Assembly: GCA_002414505.1 (NCBI GenBank)
Contig: DHZF01000008.1
Coordinates: 1 to 38,540 of the forward strand
DNA length: 38,540 bases
From: Hyphomonas sp. UBA5111
GTDB taxonomy: Bacteria > Pseudomonadota > Alphaproteobacteria > Caulobacterales > Hyphomonadaceae
Direction: 5' to 3'
Shown: positions 8,518-17,856 of the stretch, piece after piece
Layout of the letters: each line of letters starts with the position of its first letter
How positions within the stretch are numbered: position 1 is the first letter of the stretch
The notes under the pieces: generated by a model
What the model was told of the DNA's origin: nothing
The model's database searches: none
Seen by the model: the letters and a program-made list of their open reading frames with translations, nothing else
Position numbers and translations under genes: made by a program

Positions 8518-8607
8518 GGCGTCGCGGGGCAGGGCGCATCGCCGCGCTTTCCTTGGCCTGTCCTTCGGTCTAAGTACGGGCCTGTAGTGCAAGGAAAGCA
8601 GGACAAG

Positions 8608-9819
<1,212 letters not shown>

Positions 9820-9832
9820 TCTACCGAAAATA

Positions 9833-9852
9833 ATAGATATTACATTATCTAT
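9833..9852. promoter_or_regulatory. Inverted repeat 1 in the leader of the SatD-like gene
   Basis: Perfect 7-base arms ATAGATA (9833-9839) and TATCTAT (9846-9852) with a 6-base spacer. It lies in a 77-base AT-rich intergenic stretch (9820-9896) that contrasts sharply with the GC-rich genes on both sides. It may be an operator half of a paired site with the repeat at 9875-9894. No long T-run follows, so a terminator for trpB is less likely. Confidence 0.45.
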
Positions 9853-9874
9853 GGCTTTTGATTGATATTTAAGA

Positions 9875-9894
9875 ATCTATCTGTATTGATAGAT
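9875..9894. promoter_or_regulatory. Inverted repeat 2 directly before the SatD-like ATG
   Basis: Perfect 7-base arms ATCTATC (9875-9881) and GATAGAT (9888-9894) with a 6-base spacer, the same arm length and spacing as the repeat at 9833-9852. Both are built from the hexamer ATAGAT and its complement. The start codon follows two bases after the right arm, and no Shine-Dalgarno sequence is visible. The message is therefore either leaderless or translated through a hairpin that would cover the start region. A protein-binding operator is equally possible. Confidence 0.45.
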
Positions 9895-9896
9895 GT

Positions 9897-10559
9897 ATGG
9901 ACAATCGCACGGATTATTACCTGCTGCTCGCCGACATTCAGGGGTCTTCGGTCCTGTCTGCAAGGCAGGCAGAATCCCTGATGACGCATTTGTTGCCAGC
10001 GCTTGAGCGCGAGAACCTCCACCATTCCGTGGAGATTTCTTATCCGCTGGAGGTGAATTATGGCGATGAATTTGCGGGCCTGTTCACTACTCCCGGCCCG
10101 CTTTACCAGATCGTCTCCAATCTGCGACATGCCCTCAAAGGCATCGCCCGCTTCCGGTTTGTCGTTGTCCATGGCCGCATCGGATATGCCGGTGGCTCAA
10201 TCCGTGAAATGGGCGGGCCGGTCTTCGAGAGCGCGAGCCATGCGCTCGACTCCCTCAAGAAGTCGCGCCAATCCAGCCGCTGGATCATCGGCGATGAAGC
10301 CACGGACCTGTCGCTCACGGCGCTCAGCAATGCCGCTTCCTCGCTCATCGCTGACATGACAGATTATCAGTATGCGGTTTTCAGGCTCCACCAGGAGGGC
10401 ATGAAGGGTGTGGATATCGCAGAGCAGCTGGGAAAGGATGCCCGTTCGGTATCTAACGCAAAAAAGGGGGGGCATTCGAAAACGGTTATTGACATCGAGG
10501 CCGCGCTGAACGCCATTCTGACCTCCCTGGCAGCGCACAGGGCAAGCACCCATGGCTGA
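9897..10559 (+). CDS. SatD-like protein: nucleotidyl cyclase-like fold plus C-terminal HTH
   Basis: A 220-residue soluble protein. Residues 5-120 resemble the SatD family and, more distantly, class III cyclase or GGDEF-type folds: LLADIQGSS (10-18, Asp13), VNYGDEFAGLF (53-63), FVVVHGRIGYAGGS (88-101) and GGPVFESASHAL (106-117). The two acidic positions (Asp13 and the GDE loop) are where metal-binding residues sit in true cyclases; whether it is catalytic is unknown. Residues about 155-190 look like a helix-turn-helix (QEGMKGVDIAEQLGKDARSV), as in other SatD-like proteins. No Shine-Dalgarno precedes the ATG. Its stop overlaps the next gene by eight bases, implying coupled translation. A role as transcription regulator or nucleotide-sensing switch is inference. 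Confidence 0.72.
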   Translation: MDNRTDYYLLLADIQGSSVLSARQAESLMTHLLPALERENLHHSVEISYPLEVNYGDEFAGLFTTPGPLYQIVSNLRHALKGIARFRFVVVHGRIGYAGGSIREMGGPVFESASHALDSLKKSRQSSRWIIGDEATDLSLTALSNAASSLIADMTDYQYAVFRLHQEGMKGVDIAEQLGKDARSVSNAKKGGHSKTVIDIEAALNAILTSLAAHRASTHG

Positions 10560-11043
10560 TGTCATCTATTGGGGCCTCGTGGTGGCGAGCTTCCTGCTCG
10601 CCTTCATTCTGTCCACCCTGATCATCCGGATCGGCATTCCAAAGCTCAAAACGGGCGTTGTCGAAACCAAATCGGAAGAGGCTACAGACCCGCTGGATGC
10701 CCTGATCCGGTATGGCCGCCTCCCGGAGAGCTCCAAGGCGGGCCGCGTCTTCGACTGGCAATCCACCGGTATATGGATCGGCCTTGCCGAAACCCTGCTG
10801 ATCTTCGTGCTCGTGTTTGCAGGGGCCTTCAATGCGCTGGCCATCATCATTGGCGCGAAGCAGTTCGTCCGCAATGAACAGATCCGGCTGATCCCGTCCT
10901 ATTACCTGCTCGGGACACTGGCGAATTTGTGTATCGCCGTCCTGTTCGCTCTCATTGCCAAGCACGGCTTGGGCGATCTTAGCCTGAGCATCGCGTCCGG
11001 GCTGGGATTGGAGGCTCAGGTCGCGCAAATGGAGGTTCCATGA
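10552..11043 (+). CDS. Small membrane protein, partner of the SatD-like gene
   Basis: A 163-residue protein with three hydrophobic segments at about residues 5-26, 73-100 and 117-136, and a polar cytoplasmic-looking loop at 30-70. The second half (IGLAETLLIFVLVFAGAFNA, IGAKQFVRNEQIR, YYLLGTLANL) resembles the C-terminal membrane region of DUF3307 proteins as I recall them, which often neighbour satD genes. That similarity is by eye and needs a profile search. The DUF3307 N-terminal part is absent. The ATG lies inside the end of the SatD-like gene (8-base overlap), and its own TGA overlaps the next ATG, so at least three genes are coupled. Confidence 0.75.
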   Translation: MADVIYWGLVVASFLLAFILSTLIIRIGIPKLKTGVVETKSEEATDPLDALIRYGRLPESSKAGRVFDWQSTGIWIGLAETLLIFVLVFAGAFNALAIIIGAKQFVRNEQIRLIPSYYLLGTLANLCIAVLFALIAKHGLGDLSLSIASGLGLEAQVAQMEVP

Positions 11044-11444
11044 TTTCCCATGTGACCCTCGGCACGAATGATCTCGAAAAGGCGGCCGCCTTTTATGAGC
11101 CGATCATGCAGGCGCTTGGCAATCCGCGGGTGCCGTTCGAGCGGTCCGACCCGTTCATCATGTGGCGCCGGCCGGGCGATGACCGGCCGGTGGTGGCCCT
11201 GACCCGCCCGTTCAATGGCGAGCCGCATGATCCCGGAAATGGGCAGATGCTGGCACTGCTCGCGCCTGACCGGGCAAGCGTGGACACCGCGCATGCTCTG
11301 GCCATTTCAGGGGGCGCACAGGATGAAGGGCACCCGAGCTTGCGCCCGCATTATCATGCCGATTATTACGGGGCCTATTTTCGCGATCTGGATGGCAACA
11401 AGATTTGCATCGTTTGCCACGATCCGGATGGACGCGGCGTGTAG
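11040..11444 (+). CDS. VOC-superfamily (glyoxalase/bleomycin-resistance-like) protein
   Basis: A 134-residue protein opening with MISHVTLGTNDLEKAAAFYE, the usual start of a vicinal-oxygen-chelate domain. It ends with YYGAYFRDLDGNKICIVCH, the second strand-loop with the metal-ligand region; His residues in HPSLRPHYHADYY could also bind metal. Members are glyoxalases, dioxygenases or binding proteins, and the substrate is unknown. GGAGG lies six bases before the ATG, which overlaps the stop of the membrane-protein gene (ATGA). It is cytoplasmic. Confidence 0.88.
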   Translation: MISHVTLGTNDLEKAAAFYEPIMQALGNPRVPFERSDPFIMWRRPGDDRPVVALTRPFNGEPHDPGNGQMLALLAPDRASVDTAHALAISGGAQDEGHPSLRPHYHADYYGAYFRDLDGNKICIVCHDPDGRGV

Positions 11445-11491
11445 AAAATGCTCCCCTGCAGTCTGAGCAAAGTCCCAGCCGAGAGACCAAA

Positions 11492-11812
11492 TTGACCGAT
11501 CTTCTCCTCATTCGCATCACCTGTCCGTCGCGCCGTGTGGCCGAGGAAATAGGCGACGCTGCCATCGAACACCGCCTTGCCGCCTGCGCAAATCTGGAAG
11601 GGCCGGTCTCGTCCACCTATCGCTGGAAGAGTGTTGTGGAACAGGCATTTGAATTCGTCCTGTGGCTGAAAGCGCCTCAGGCAAACTGGGACCGGATCGA
11701 AGCCTTGGTGCTGACACATCATCCGTATGATGTGCCCGCCATGGTTGCGCTGCCTTGCATTCAGGCGAATGCGCCTTATGAGGCATGGGTTCACGAGAAT
11801 ACGGACACCTGA
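11492..11812 (+). CDS. cutA: CutA-type divalent-ion tolerance protein
   Basis: A 106-residue protein when started at the TTG at 11492, where the product aligns with the family start (TDLLLIRITCPSRRVAEEIG). GAGAG lies just upstream. A longer frame from another TTG at 11405 would overlap the VOC gene and adds unrelated sequence. Family marks are LAACANLEGPVSSTYRW, HPYDVPAMVALP and the C-terminal Tyr-x-x-Trp pair (YEAWV). CutA forms PII-like trimers; its link to copper tolerance is historical and its real role is unsettled. The TGA shares one base with the trpA ATG (TGATG), so it is cotranslated with trpA. Confidence 0.93.
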   Translation: MTDLLLIRITCPSRRVAEEIGDAAIEHRLAACANLEGPVSSTYRWKSVVEQAFEFVLWLKAPQANWDRIEALVLTHHPYDVPAMVALPCIQANAPYEAWVHENTDT

Positions 11813-12639
11813 TGCCAGTTTCCCGCATTACAGATACCTTCGCCCGGGCCCGTGGCGAATCCCGCGCCGTTCTGGTTTCCTACCTGATGGCTGGCGACCC
11901 GGACCTGGAGACGAGCTATGCCGCCATGTGCGCCCTGCGCGATAATGGCGCTGACATCATCGAGCTTGGCGCGCCCTTCACAGACCCGATGGCCGATGGC
12001 GCTTCGATCCAGAAGGCCGGCCTGCGTGCCCTGGCGCATCACACCACCCTCGCCGACACGCTGAAACTGGCTGCGCGGTTTCGCGAACAGGACCAGACCA
12101 CCCCGATTATCGTGATGGGCTATGCCAATCCGGTGTTTCGCATGGGGTATGCCGAATTCGCCAAAGCTGCCCATGAGGCGGGCGTAGACGGCACGATTTT
12201 GGTCGATTTGCCGCCCGAAGAGGATGGCGAATTGCGCGAGGCTTATGCGCAATATGATCTCTCCGTTATCCGTCTGGCGACGCCGACAACTTATGAAAAC
12301 CGCATGAAAAAGGTCGCTGAAGGCGCCAGCGGGTTCCTCTATTTCGTTGCTGTGACGGGCGTTACAGGCGCTGGAAGTGCCGATCCCCAGGCGATTGCCG
12401 GGAACATTGAAATGGCCAAGCGCGTTTCAGGATTACCTGTTTGTGTAGGTTTTGGCGTCAAAACTGGTGTACAAGCTGCAGAAATGGCTAAAATCGCCGA
12501 TGGGGTTGTCGTAGGCTCTGCTTTCGTGGAGCATGCGGAAAAGGCCCACGAATCGGGGGATTTTGCCGGGGCACCGCGGGGAATGGGCGCGCTGGCGAAG
12601 GAGTTGAGCTCGGCGATCAGAACGATCACCAAGCCGTAA
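11812..12639 (+). CDS. trpA: Tryptophan synthase alpha subunit
   Basis: A 275-residue TIM-barrel subunit that cleaves indole-3-glycerol phosphate to indole, passed through a tunnel to TrpB. Catalytic residues are Glu51 and Asp58 in DIIELGAPFTDPMADG, equivalent to Glu49 and Asp60 of the enteric enzyme. The phosphate-binding end is PVCVGFGVKTGVQAAEMA and GVVVGSAFVE. The start at 11812 is chosen because it overlaps the cutA stop and matches the family N-terminus; a frame-open ATG at 11785 adds unrelated residues. accD follows after 28 bases. Confidence 0.97.
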   Translation: MPVSRITDTFARARGESRAVLVSYLMAGDPDLETSYAAMCALRDNGADIIELGAPFTDPMADGASIQKAGLRALAHHTTLADTLKLAARFREQDQTTPIIVMGYANPVFRMGYAEFAKAAHEAGVDGTILVDLPPEEDGELREAYAQYDLSVIRLATPTTYENRMKKVAEGASGFLYFVAVTGVTGAGSADPQAIAGNIEMAKRVSGLPVCVGFGVKTGVQAAEMAKIADGVVVGSAFVEHAEKAHESGDFAGAPRGMGALAKELSSAIRTITKP

Positions 12640-12667
12640 TGTTGATTGCCGCCGAGGAGGTTCTGGC

Positions 12668-13648
12668 ATGAACTGGATTACCAAGGTCACCCCGCCGGGC
12701 CTGAAGACCATGCTCGCGAAGAAGGACACGCCCGACGATTTGTGGGTGAAATGCCCTCTGTCCGGCGAACTCGTCTACAAGACCGATCTGGAAGAAAACT
12801 GGCATGTCACGCCGGCTGGCGCGCATCTGCGGATCAGCCCGCGCACCCGGCTGCGCCTCCTGTTTGATGATGAGCGCTGGGAGCCATTGGCCCTGCCATC
12901 GGTTCCGCATGACCCGCTGAAGTTCAAGGATGACAAGCCTTACCCGTCGCGCCTGAAGGCTGCGAAGGCCAAGATTGCGGCCCGCGACAAGAAGGAAGCC
13001 GAAAGCGGCGGCGCGCCGATCATTCAGGAAGACTGCATGGTCGCGGCCTATGGCAAGATTGGTGGCGTGCCGACGGTCGTGCTGGTCCAGGATTTTGCCT
13101 TCATGGGCGGATCGCTCGGCATGGCTGCCGGCGAAGGCTTTGTGGCGGCGGCGCAGATGGCGCTGGCCCGTAAGGCCGGCTTCGTCGTCTGCACGGCCTC
13201 CGGCGGCGCGCGCATGCAGGAAGGTACGCTCAGCCTGATGCAGATGCCGCGCACGACGCTCGCCATCAATGAGTTGGCCGAAGCGAAACTGCCTTACATC
13301 GTCGTGTTGACCGATCCGACCTCAGGCGGTGTGTCGGCTTCCTATGCGATGCTCGGCGACATCCATATTGCCGAACCGGGCGCAATGATCGCCTTTTCCG
13401 GCCCGCGCGTGATCGAGCAAACGATCCGCGAAAGCCTGCCCAAAGGGTTCCAGCGTGCCGAATTCCTCCGCGAAAAAGGTCAGGTGGATATCGTCTGCGA
13501 CCGACGGAAGCTGAAGGATACAGTCTCCAACGTGTTGTCCATGCTGATGCCGAATGTGCGCCGCGCGGACGACCGGTTGCCGGTCTCACTGACGCCTCCA
13601 AAAACCCATGCCGCCAAATCCAGCAAGAGTAAGGGCAGCCCTGCTTGA
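12668..13648 (+). CDS. accD: Acetyl-CoA carboxylase carboxyltransferase beta subunit, zinc ribbon degenerate
   Basis: A 326-residue subunit of acetyl-CoA carboxylase that, with AccA, transfers CO2 from biotin to acetyl-CoA, the first step of fatty acid synthesis. The carboxyltransferase core is normal: FAFMGGSLGMAAGEGF, ASGGARMQEGTLSLMQM, DPTSGGVSASYAMLGD, and GPRVIEQTIRESLPKGFQRA. The N-terminal ribbon that normally holds zinc with four cysteines keeps only Cys29. The others are replaced: KCPLSGELVY has Ser32, and HVTPAGAHLRI has lost both later cysteines. AGGAGG precedes the ATG. The TGA overlaps the folC TTG start. Confidence 0.97.
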   Translation: MNWITKVTPPGLKTMLAKKDTPDDLWVKCPLSGELVYKTDLEENWHVTPAGAHLRISPRTRLRLLFDDERWEPLALPSVPHDPLKFKDDKPYPSRLKAAKAKIAARDKKEAESGGAPIIQEDCMVAAYGKIGGVPTVVLVQDFAFMGGSLGMAAGEGFVAAAQMALARKAGFVVCTASGGARMQEGTLSLMQMPRTTLAINELAEAKLPYIVVLTDPTSGGVSASYAMLGDIHIAEPGAMIAFSGPRVIEQTIRESLPKGFQRAEFLREKGQVDIVCDRRKLKDTVSNVLSMLMPNVRRADDRLPVSLTPPKTHAAKSSKSKGSPA

Positions 13649-14898
13649 TCGGAAACAGTCCGGCCCTGGCCGAGGCGCTGGGGCGGTTCGAAGGGCTATA
13701 TCCAGAAACGATTGAACTATCGCTCGGACGCGTCCTGAACGCGCTCGAGTCGCTTGGGCGCCCGCAGCACCGGTTGCCGCCGGTCATCCATGTGGCTGGG
13801 ACGAATGGCAAAGGGTCCACCTGCGCCTTCATGCGTGCCATGATGGAGGCGGCTGGCCTCAGCGTGCATGTTTTCACCAGTCCGCATCTGGTCCGCTTCA
13901 ATGAGCGCATCCGACTCGCCGGAGAGATCGTCGATGATGTGCGCCTGATTGATTGGCTGGAGCGCACTTATGACGCGATCAAGGGGCAGGAGATCACGCA
14001 ATTCGAGGCGACAACGGCCACGGCACTGCTTGCCTTCTCGGAAGTGCCCGCCGATGTGCTGATCTTGGAGGTCGGCCTTGGCGGCAGTTATGACGCGACC
14101 AATGTGATCGACCAGCCCGCGCTCAGCGTGATCACGCCAATCGACTTCGACCACAAGGCCTTTCTCGGCTCGGATATTCGCAAGATTGCGGGTGAGAAGG
14201 CGGGGATCATCAAGCCCGGCCGCCCGGCGCTGACCGCGATCCAGCGCAAGATTTGTGACGATGTCATCGCAAAACGGGCCGAAGATGTTGGCGCGCCGCT
14301 CTATCGCCTGAAAGCGCACTTCATTGATGCAATGCCGGAAGACCTTGGCCTGCTGGGCGAACACCAGCGGGCGAATGCGGCTCTGGCCGCCATGGCCGTG
14401 CAGCTGTTCGGAAATTCCACAATCATCGACCAGAATGCGATCTTCGAGGGCGCCCGTAACGTGGTGTGGCCTGCGCGTATGCAGCGCCTGAAAGACGGGC
14501 CGCTTACGGCGCTCGCTCCCGATCAGGAAATCTGGCTGGATGGCGGGCACAATCCGCATGCGGCCCGCGCCATTGCGAGACAGCTGAACAACATGCCCGG
14601 GCGTACCGCACTGGTCGCAGCCATGCTCGCCTCCAAGGATGCGACTGGCTATTTCATGCCGTTCCGGCAGGTGCGACCTGAGGTCTTCACTCTGCCGAAC
14701 GCGCCGGGTCATCAGGGCGCCGAACCTCAAGCCCTGGCGGAAGCGGCCACCAATGCGGGGCTGAAAGCCGCCGCGTGCGACAGCCTCGAAGCTGCACTCA
14801 AGGCTGCGGCGGCAACCGGCGTTGATCGTATCCTGATTTGCGGGTCTCTGTATCTGGCAGGGGAGGTGCTCGCGCAGAATGGCGAGCCGCCAGTGTAG
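13645..14898 (+). CDS. folC: Dihydrofolate synthase / folylpolyglutamate synthase
   Basis: A 417-residue Mur-ligase-type enzyme that adds glutamate to dihydropteroate and to folates. The P-loop is VAGTNGKGSTCAF at about 50-62. TSPHLVRFNERIR and the central LEVGLGGSYDATNV are family signatures, and IWLDGGHNPHA marks the C-terminal domain. The start is a TTG at 13645 overlapping the accD stop by four bases (TTGA), typical of coupled accD-folC pairs; no in-frame ATG offers a better fit. It is convergent with coaBC with only two bases between the stops. Confidence 0.95.
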   Translation: MIGNSPALAEALGRFEGLYPETIELSLGRVLNALESLGRPQHRLPPVIHVAGTNGKGSTCAFMRAMMEAAGLSVHVFTSPHLVRFNERIRLAGEIVDDVRLIDWLERTYDAIKGQEITQFEATTATALLAFSEVPADVLILEVGLGGSYDATNVIDQPALSVITPIDFDHKAFLGSDIRKIAGEKAGIIKPGRPALTAIQRKICDDVIAKRAEDVGAPLYRLKAHFIDAMPEDLGLLGEHQRANAALAAMAVQLFGNSTIIDQNAIFEGARNVVWPARMQRLKDGPLTALAPDQEIWLDGGHNPHAARAIARQLNNMPGRTALVAAMLASKDATGYFMPFRQVRPEVFTLPNAPGHQGAEPQALAEAATNAGLKAAACDSLEAALKAAAATGVDRILICGSLYLAGEVLAQNGEPPV

Positions 14899-14900
14899 CG

Positions 14901-16133
14901 CTATTCAGCGGCGAGTTTCAGCCCGTCGCCTTCATCATTCAGCGTTTCAGCGACCTTGTGCGCCAGCCGGCGCGCCACTTCGGTCTTGCCCATGCGGGGC
15001 CAGCGCTCGGTGCCATCGCGCGTGATCAGGGCGATCTCATTCTCTGATCCGCCCATCACATCCCCGGAGACATCATTGGCGACAATCCAGTCGCAATTCT
15101 TGCGGGCGAGCTTCGCTTCGGCATGCTGTTCAACATCATGCGTTTCAGCCGCAAAGCCAATCACCAGCGTCGGCCGGTTCTTGCGCTTGTTGGCCAGCGT
15201 CTTGAGGATGTCCGGGTTCTCGGTCAACTCCATGGAGGGGTGTTCGCTGCCCGCGCCCTTGATCTTCAGCTTCTTGGTCGCGGCGCGCGCCGGGCGCCAG
15301 TCGGCCACAGCGGCTACAGAGACGAACACGTCAGCAGGCAGGGCCTCTTCGCAGGCCTTCAGCATCTGACGCGCAGTTTCGACCGGGACCAGGTTCACGC
15401 CGCGCGGTGCAGGCAAGGCGACGGGGCCGGAGACCAGTGTGACATGCGCACCAAGGCGGGCGAGGGCTTCGGCAATGGCGTAGCCCTGTTTGCCGGAGGA
15501 ATGATTGGACAGAAAGCGCACCGGGTCGAGCGGCTCGCGCGTCGGGCCTGCTGTGACAAGCGCATGGGTGCCTGCCAATGCGCCGGAGGCTTCGCCTGCC
15601 AGCATGCGTTCGATTTCTTCGGCGATGACCGGAAGTTCCGGCAGGCGGCCCGGGCCGAACTCACCGCAGGCCATCGCGCCTTCGTCCGGCTCCATCACCG
15701 TCACGCCATCCGCGCGGAGCGTTTCGACATTCCGCATGGTTGCCGGGTGCTGCCACATGCGCACATTCATGGCGGGTACCATCAGGACAGGCTTGTCGGT
15801 CGCGAGCAGCGTTGTGGAGGCGAGGTCATTGGCAAGACCGCCTGCAGCCTTGGCCATCAGATCTGCTGTGGCCGGGCACACGACCACGAGATCAGCCGAG
15901 CGGGACAGCTCAATATGGCCCATTTCCGCTTCGTCACTGAGGTTGAACAGCTCGGTATAGACCTTGTCGCCGGACAGTGCGGAGACCGAGAGAGGGGTGA
16001 CGAATTCCTGGCCGCCCTTCGTCACGATGCACCGACAGGCAATGTCGCGCCGGCGCAACTCCCGGATCAGTTCCAGGCTCTTATAGGCGGCAATACCGCC
16101 GGAAATGATCAAAAGGATGCGTTTTTGCGTCAT
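14901..16133 (-). CDS. coaBC: Bifunctional phosphopantothenoylcysteine decarboxylase / synthetase
   Basis: A 410-residue fused enzyme for two steps of coenzyme A synthesis. Residues 1-about 180 are the flavin-dependent CoaC domain: ISGGIAAYK, catalytic His73 in [16 protein letters not shown] (Asn123) and [12 protein letters not shown] (Cys156). Residues about 190-400 are CoaB, which joins cysteine to phosphopantothenate using [31 protein letters not shown] and [10 protein letters not shown]. The gene follows ubiB on the same strand after a 127-base spacer. Such adjacency of ubiE, ubiB and coaBC is common in alphaproteobacteria. Confidence 0.97.
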   Translation of the reverse strand: MTQKRILLIISGGIAAYKSLELIRELRRRDIACRCIVTKGGQEFVTPLSVSALSGDKVYTELFNLSDEAEMGHIELSRSADLVVVCPATADLMAKAAGGLANDLASTTLLATDKPVLMVPAMNVRMWQHPATMRNVETLRADGVTVMEPDEGAMACGEFGPGRLPELPVIAEEIERMLAGEASGALAGTHALVTAGPTREPLDPVRFLSNHSSGKQGYAIAEALARLGAHVTLVSGPVALPAPRGVNLVPVETARQMLKACEEALPADVFVSVAAVADWRPARAATKKLKIKGAGSEHPSMELTENPDILKTLANKRKNRPTLVIGFAAETHDVEQHAEAKLARKNCDWIVANDVSGDVMGGSENEIALITRDGTERWPRMGKTEVARRLAHKVAETLNDEGDGLKLAAE

Positions 16134-16260
16134 GGGCCGGGCTCTGTTCGTTAAGCGTGTCTTATCGCAAATTTCTTGCCGTTACCCCATGAAATCCCTG
16201 TGAACTTGGCGGCTCGGTTAAGGTTTTGGCGGGTTTCGGCAGGGATTTGCCGCAAAAGGC

Positions 16261-17775
16261 CTATTTCGCGGCCCAGATGCCGAGGGCAACCAGTATGGCC
16301 ACAAAACCGAACCAGCCCCACCAGGGCGCAAACCGCCGGGGCGGGGGAGGAGGCGGTGCAGGGGGTTCCAGGGAGGCTTCGAACCGGTCCATCACTTCCG
16401 GCAAACGTTTCAGCCGGTTGGTGATTTCCTTCACATTGCCTGCCACGAGTTTGGCAGCGCCTTCCGGGCCGAAACTGCGCCGGATCCAGCTTCCGACGAC
16501 GGGTTCGGAGGCAACCCAGATATTGTGCGAGGGATCGATGGCGCGGGCAACGCCTTCGACCTGGACCATGGTCTTTTGCAGCAGGACCAGTTCCGGGCGC
16601 AGGGACATGCCGAAGGTGTGCGTGTAGTCGAACAATTGCAGCAGGACGCGGCCCATGGAGACTTCTTCGGCGGGCTTGCCATGCACCGGCTCTCCGATAG
16701 AGCGAAGGGCTTGAGCAAACTCGCCAACAGACTGGCTGGCGGGGACATAACCGGCTTCGAAATGCACTTCGGCGACGCGGAGATAGTCGCGTTTCAGGAA
16801 GCCCCAGAGAATTTCCGCCAGGAAGCGGCGCTCGACCATGCCGATCCGGCCAATGATGCCGAAATCGACAAGGGCGACCTTGCCCTCAGGCGTGATGATC
16901 AGATTGCCTTCATGCATATCGGCATGAAACACGCCATATTCGATGGCATGGGTCAGGAAGCCCTGCGTGATGTCATTGGCCAGCTTCTTCCGGTCTATGC
17001 CGGGGCGGTCCAGTGCTTTGGGATCGGTGAGTGAAATGCCGTCGATCCAGTCGATGGTCAAAACCCGGCGACCGGTCCGGTCCCAATCGACGGAGGGGAT
17101 GACGAAATGGCCGGACTTATGGCTGATTTCGTGCATCTCGTCGGCGCCGCCGGCTTCGAGGCGGAGATCGGTCTCGCGCATCATGGCGGCCGCGATCGTC
17201 TCGGTGAAGGCGACCGGTTTCAGCCGCTGGCTCTCGGCCGAGATCCCTTCGATGGTGCGCGCAGCCCGTTTCATGGCAGAGAGTTCGACCATCAATTTGT
17301 GTTCAATGCCGGGCCGCAGGATTTTAACCGCGCGCTCGCCTTCCGGCAGGGACATCTTGTGGACCTGCGCGATGGAAGCGGCCGCAACCGGGTCTGACAA
17401 TTCGGCAAACAGGCGGGCGGCGTCGGCCTCACCAAACTCTTCCGCAAGGGCTGCGCGCGCCGCCTTCATCGAAAAGGGCGGCAGCTTGTCCTTCAGCCGG
17501 CCCAGATCCTGGGTGACTTCAGCGCCGAACACGTCCGGCCGCGTCGCCAGGAACTGGCCGAGCTTGATATAGGCAGGGCCGAGCTTTTCCAGCGCGCGGG
17601 CGAGGCGCTCGCCGGGGCGTCCCCGTGCGCCGCCACCGAAAATGCGCAGCACGCGGCCAGCGATCCGCGCAGGCAGCGGCAACCGCGTCTGGTAGGCGCC
17701 CGGCAGGATCACATCATGACGCGCGAGCGCTATGCCGGCGCGCATCAGGCGGCGGTAATCTCCGATCAGTCCCAT
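16261..17775 (-). CDS. ubiB: UbiB-family protein kinase-like ubiquinone biosynthesis factor
   Basis: A 504-residue ABC1/ADCK-type atypical kinase-like protein needed for ubiquinone synthesis, acting at the inner membrane. The family KxGQ motif is at 71-74 (YIKLGQFLATRPD). The alanine-rich nucleotide loop is VAAASIAQVHK, the catalytic-loop equivalent is HADMHEGNL, and the DFG motif is VALVDFGIIG. A proline run (PPAPPPPPPRR) near the C-terminus precedes a final membrane helix (WFGFVAILVALGIWAA). That run predicts dependence on elongation factor P. ubiE lies upstream on the same strand but is separated by a small gene on the opposite strand, so a simple ubiE-ubiB operon is interrupted. Confidence 0.95.
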   Translation of the reverse strand: MGLIGDYRRLMRAGIALARHDVILPGAYQTRLPLPARIAGRVLRIFGGGARGRPGERLARALEKLGPAYIKLGQFLATRPDVFGAEVTQDLGRLKDKLPPFSMKAARAALAEEFGEADAARLFAELSDPVAAASIAQVHKMSLPEGERAVKILRPGIEHKLMVELSAMKRAARTIEGISAESQRLKPVAFTETIAAAMMRETDLRLEAGGADEMHEISHKSGHFVIPSVDWDRTGRRVLTIDWIDGISLTDPKALDRPGIDRKKLANDITQGFLTHAIEYGVFHADMHEGNLIITPEGKVALVDFGIIGRIGMVERRFLAEILWGFLKRDYLRVAEVHFEAGYVPASQSVGEFAQALRSIGEPVHGKPAEEVSMGRVLLQLFDYTHTFGMSLRPELVLLQKTMVQVEGVARAIDPSHNIWVASEPVVGSWIRRSFGPEGAAKLVAGNVKEITNRLKRLPEVMDRFEASLEPPAPPPPPPRRFAPWWGWFGFVAILVALGIWAAK

Positions 17776-17856
17776 GCCATGCTCCGCGCGCCAACGGGAA
17801 CCGGCAGGCCCGGACGGCGTTTGATGAGGGAAGATATGTTTACAGAGGAGGCTGTC

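Noticed and set aside
9820..9896. The AT-rich spacer as a sign of recent horizontal transfer
   Set aside because: Only the spacer is AT-rich; the genes on either side have the same codon style as the rest of the window. A promoter explains it better.
13717..14730. 337-codon minus-strand frame inside folC
   Set aside because: It is antisense to intact FolC motifs and its protein has no recognisable fold.
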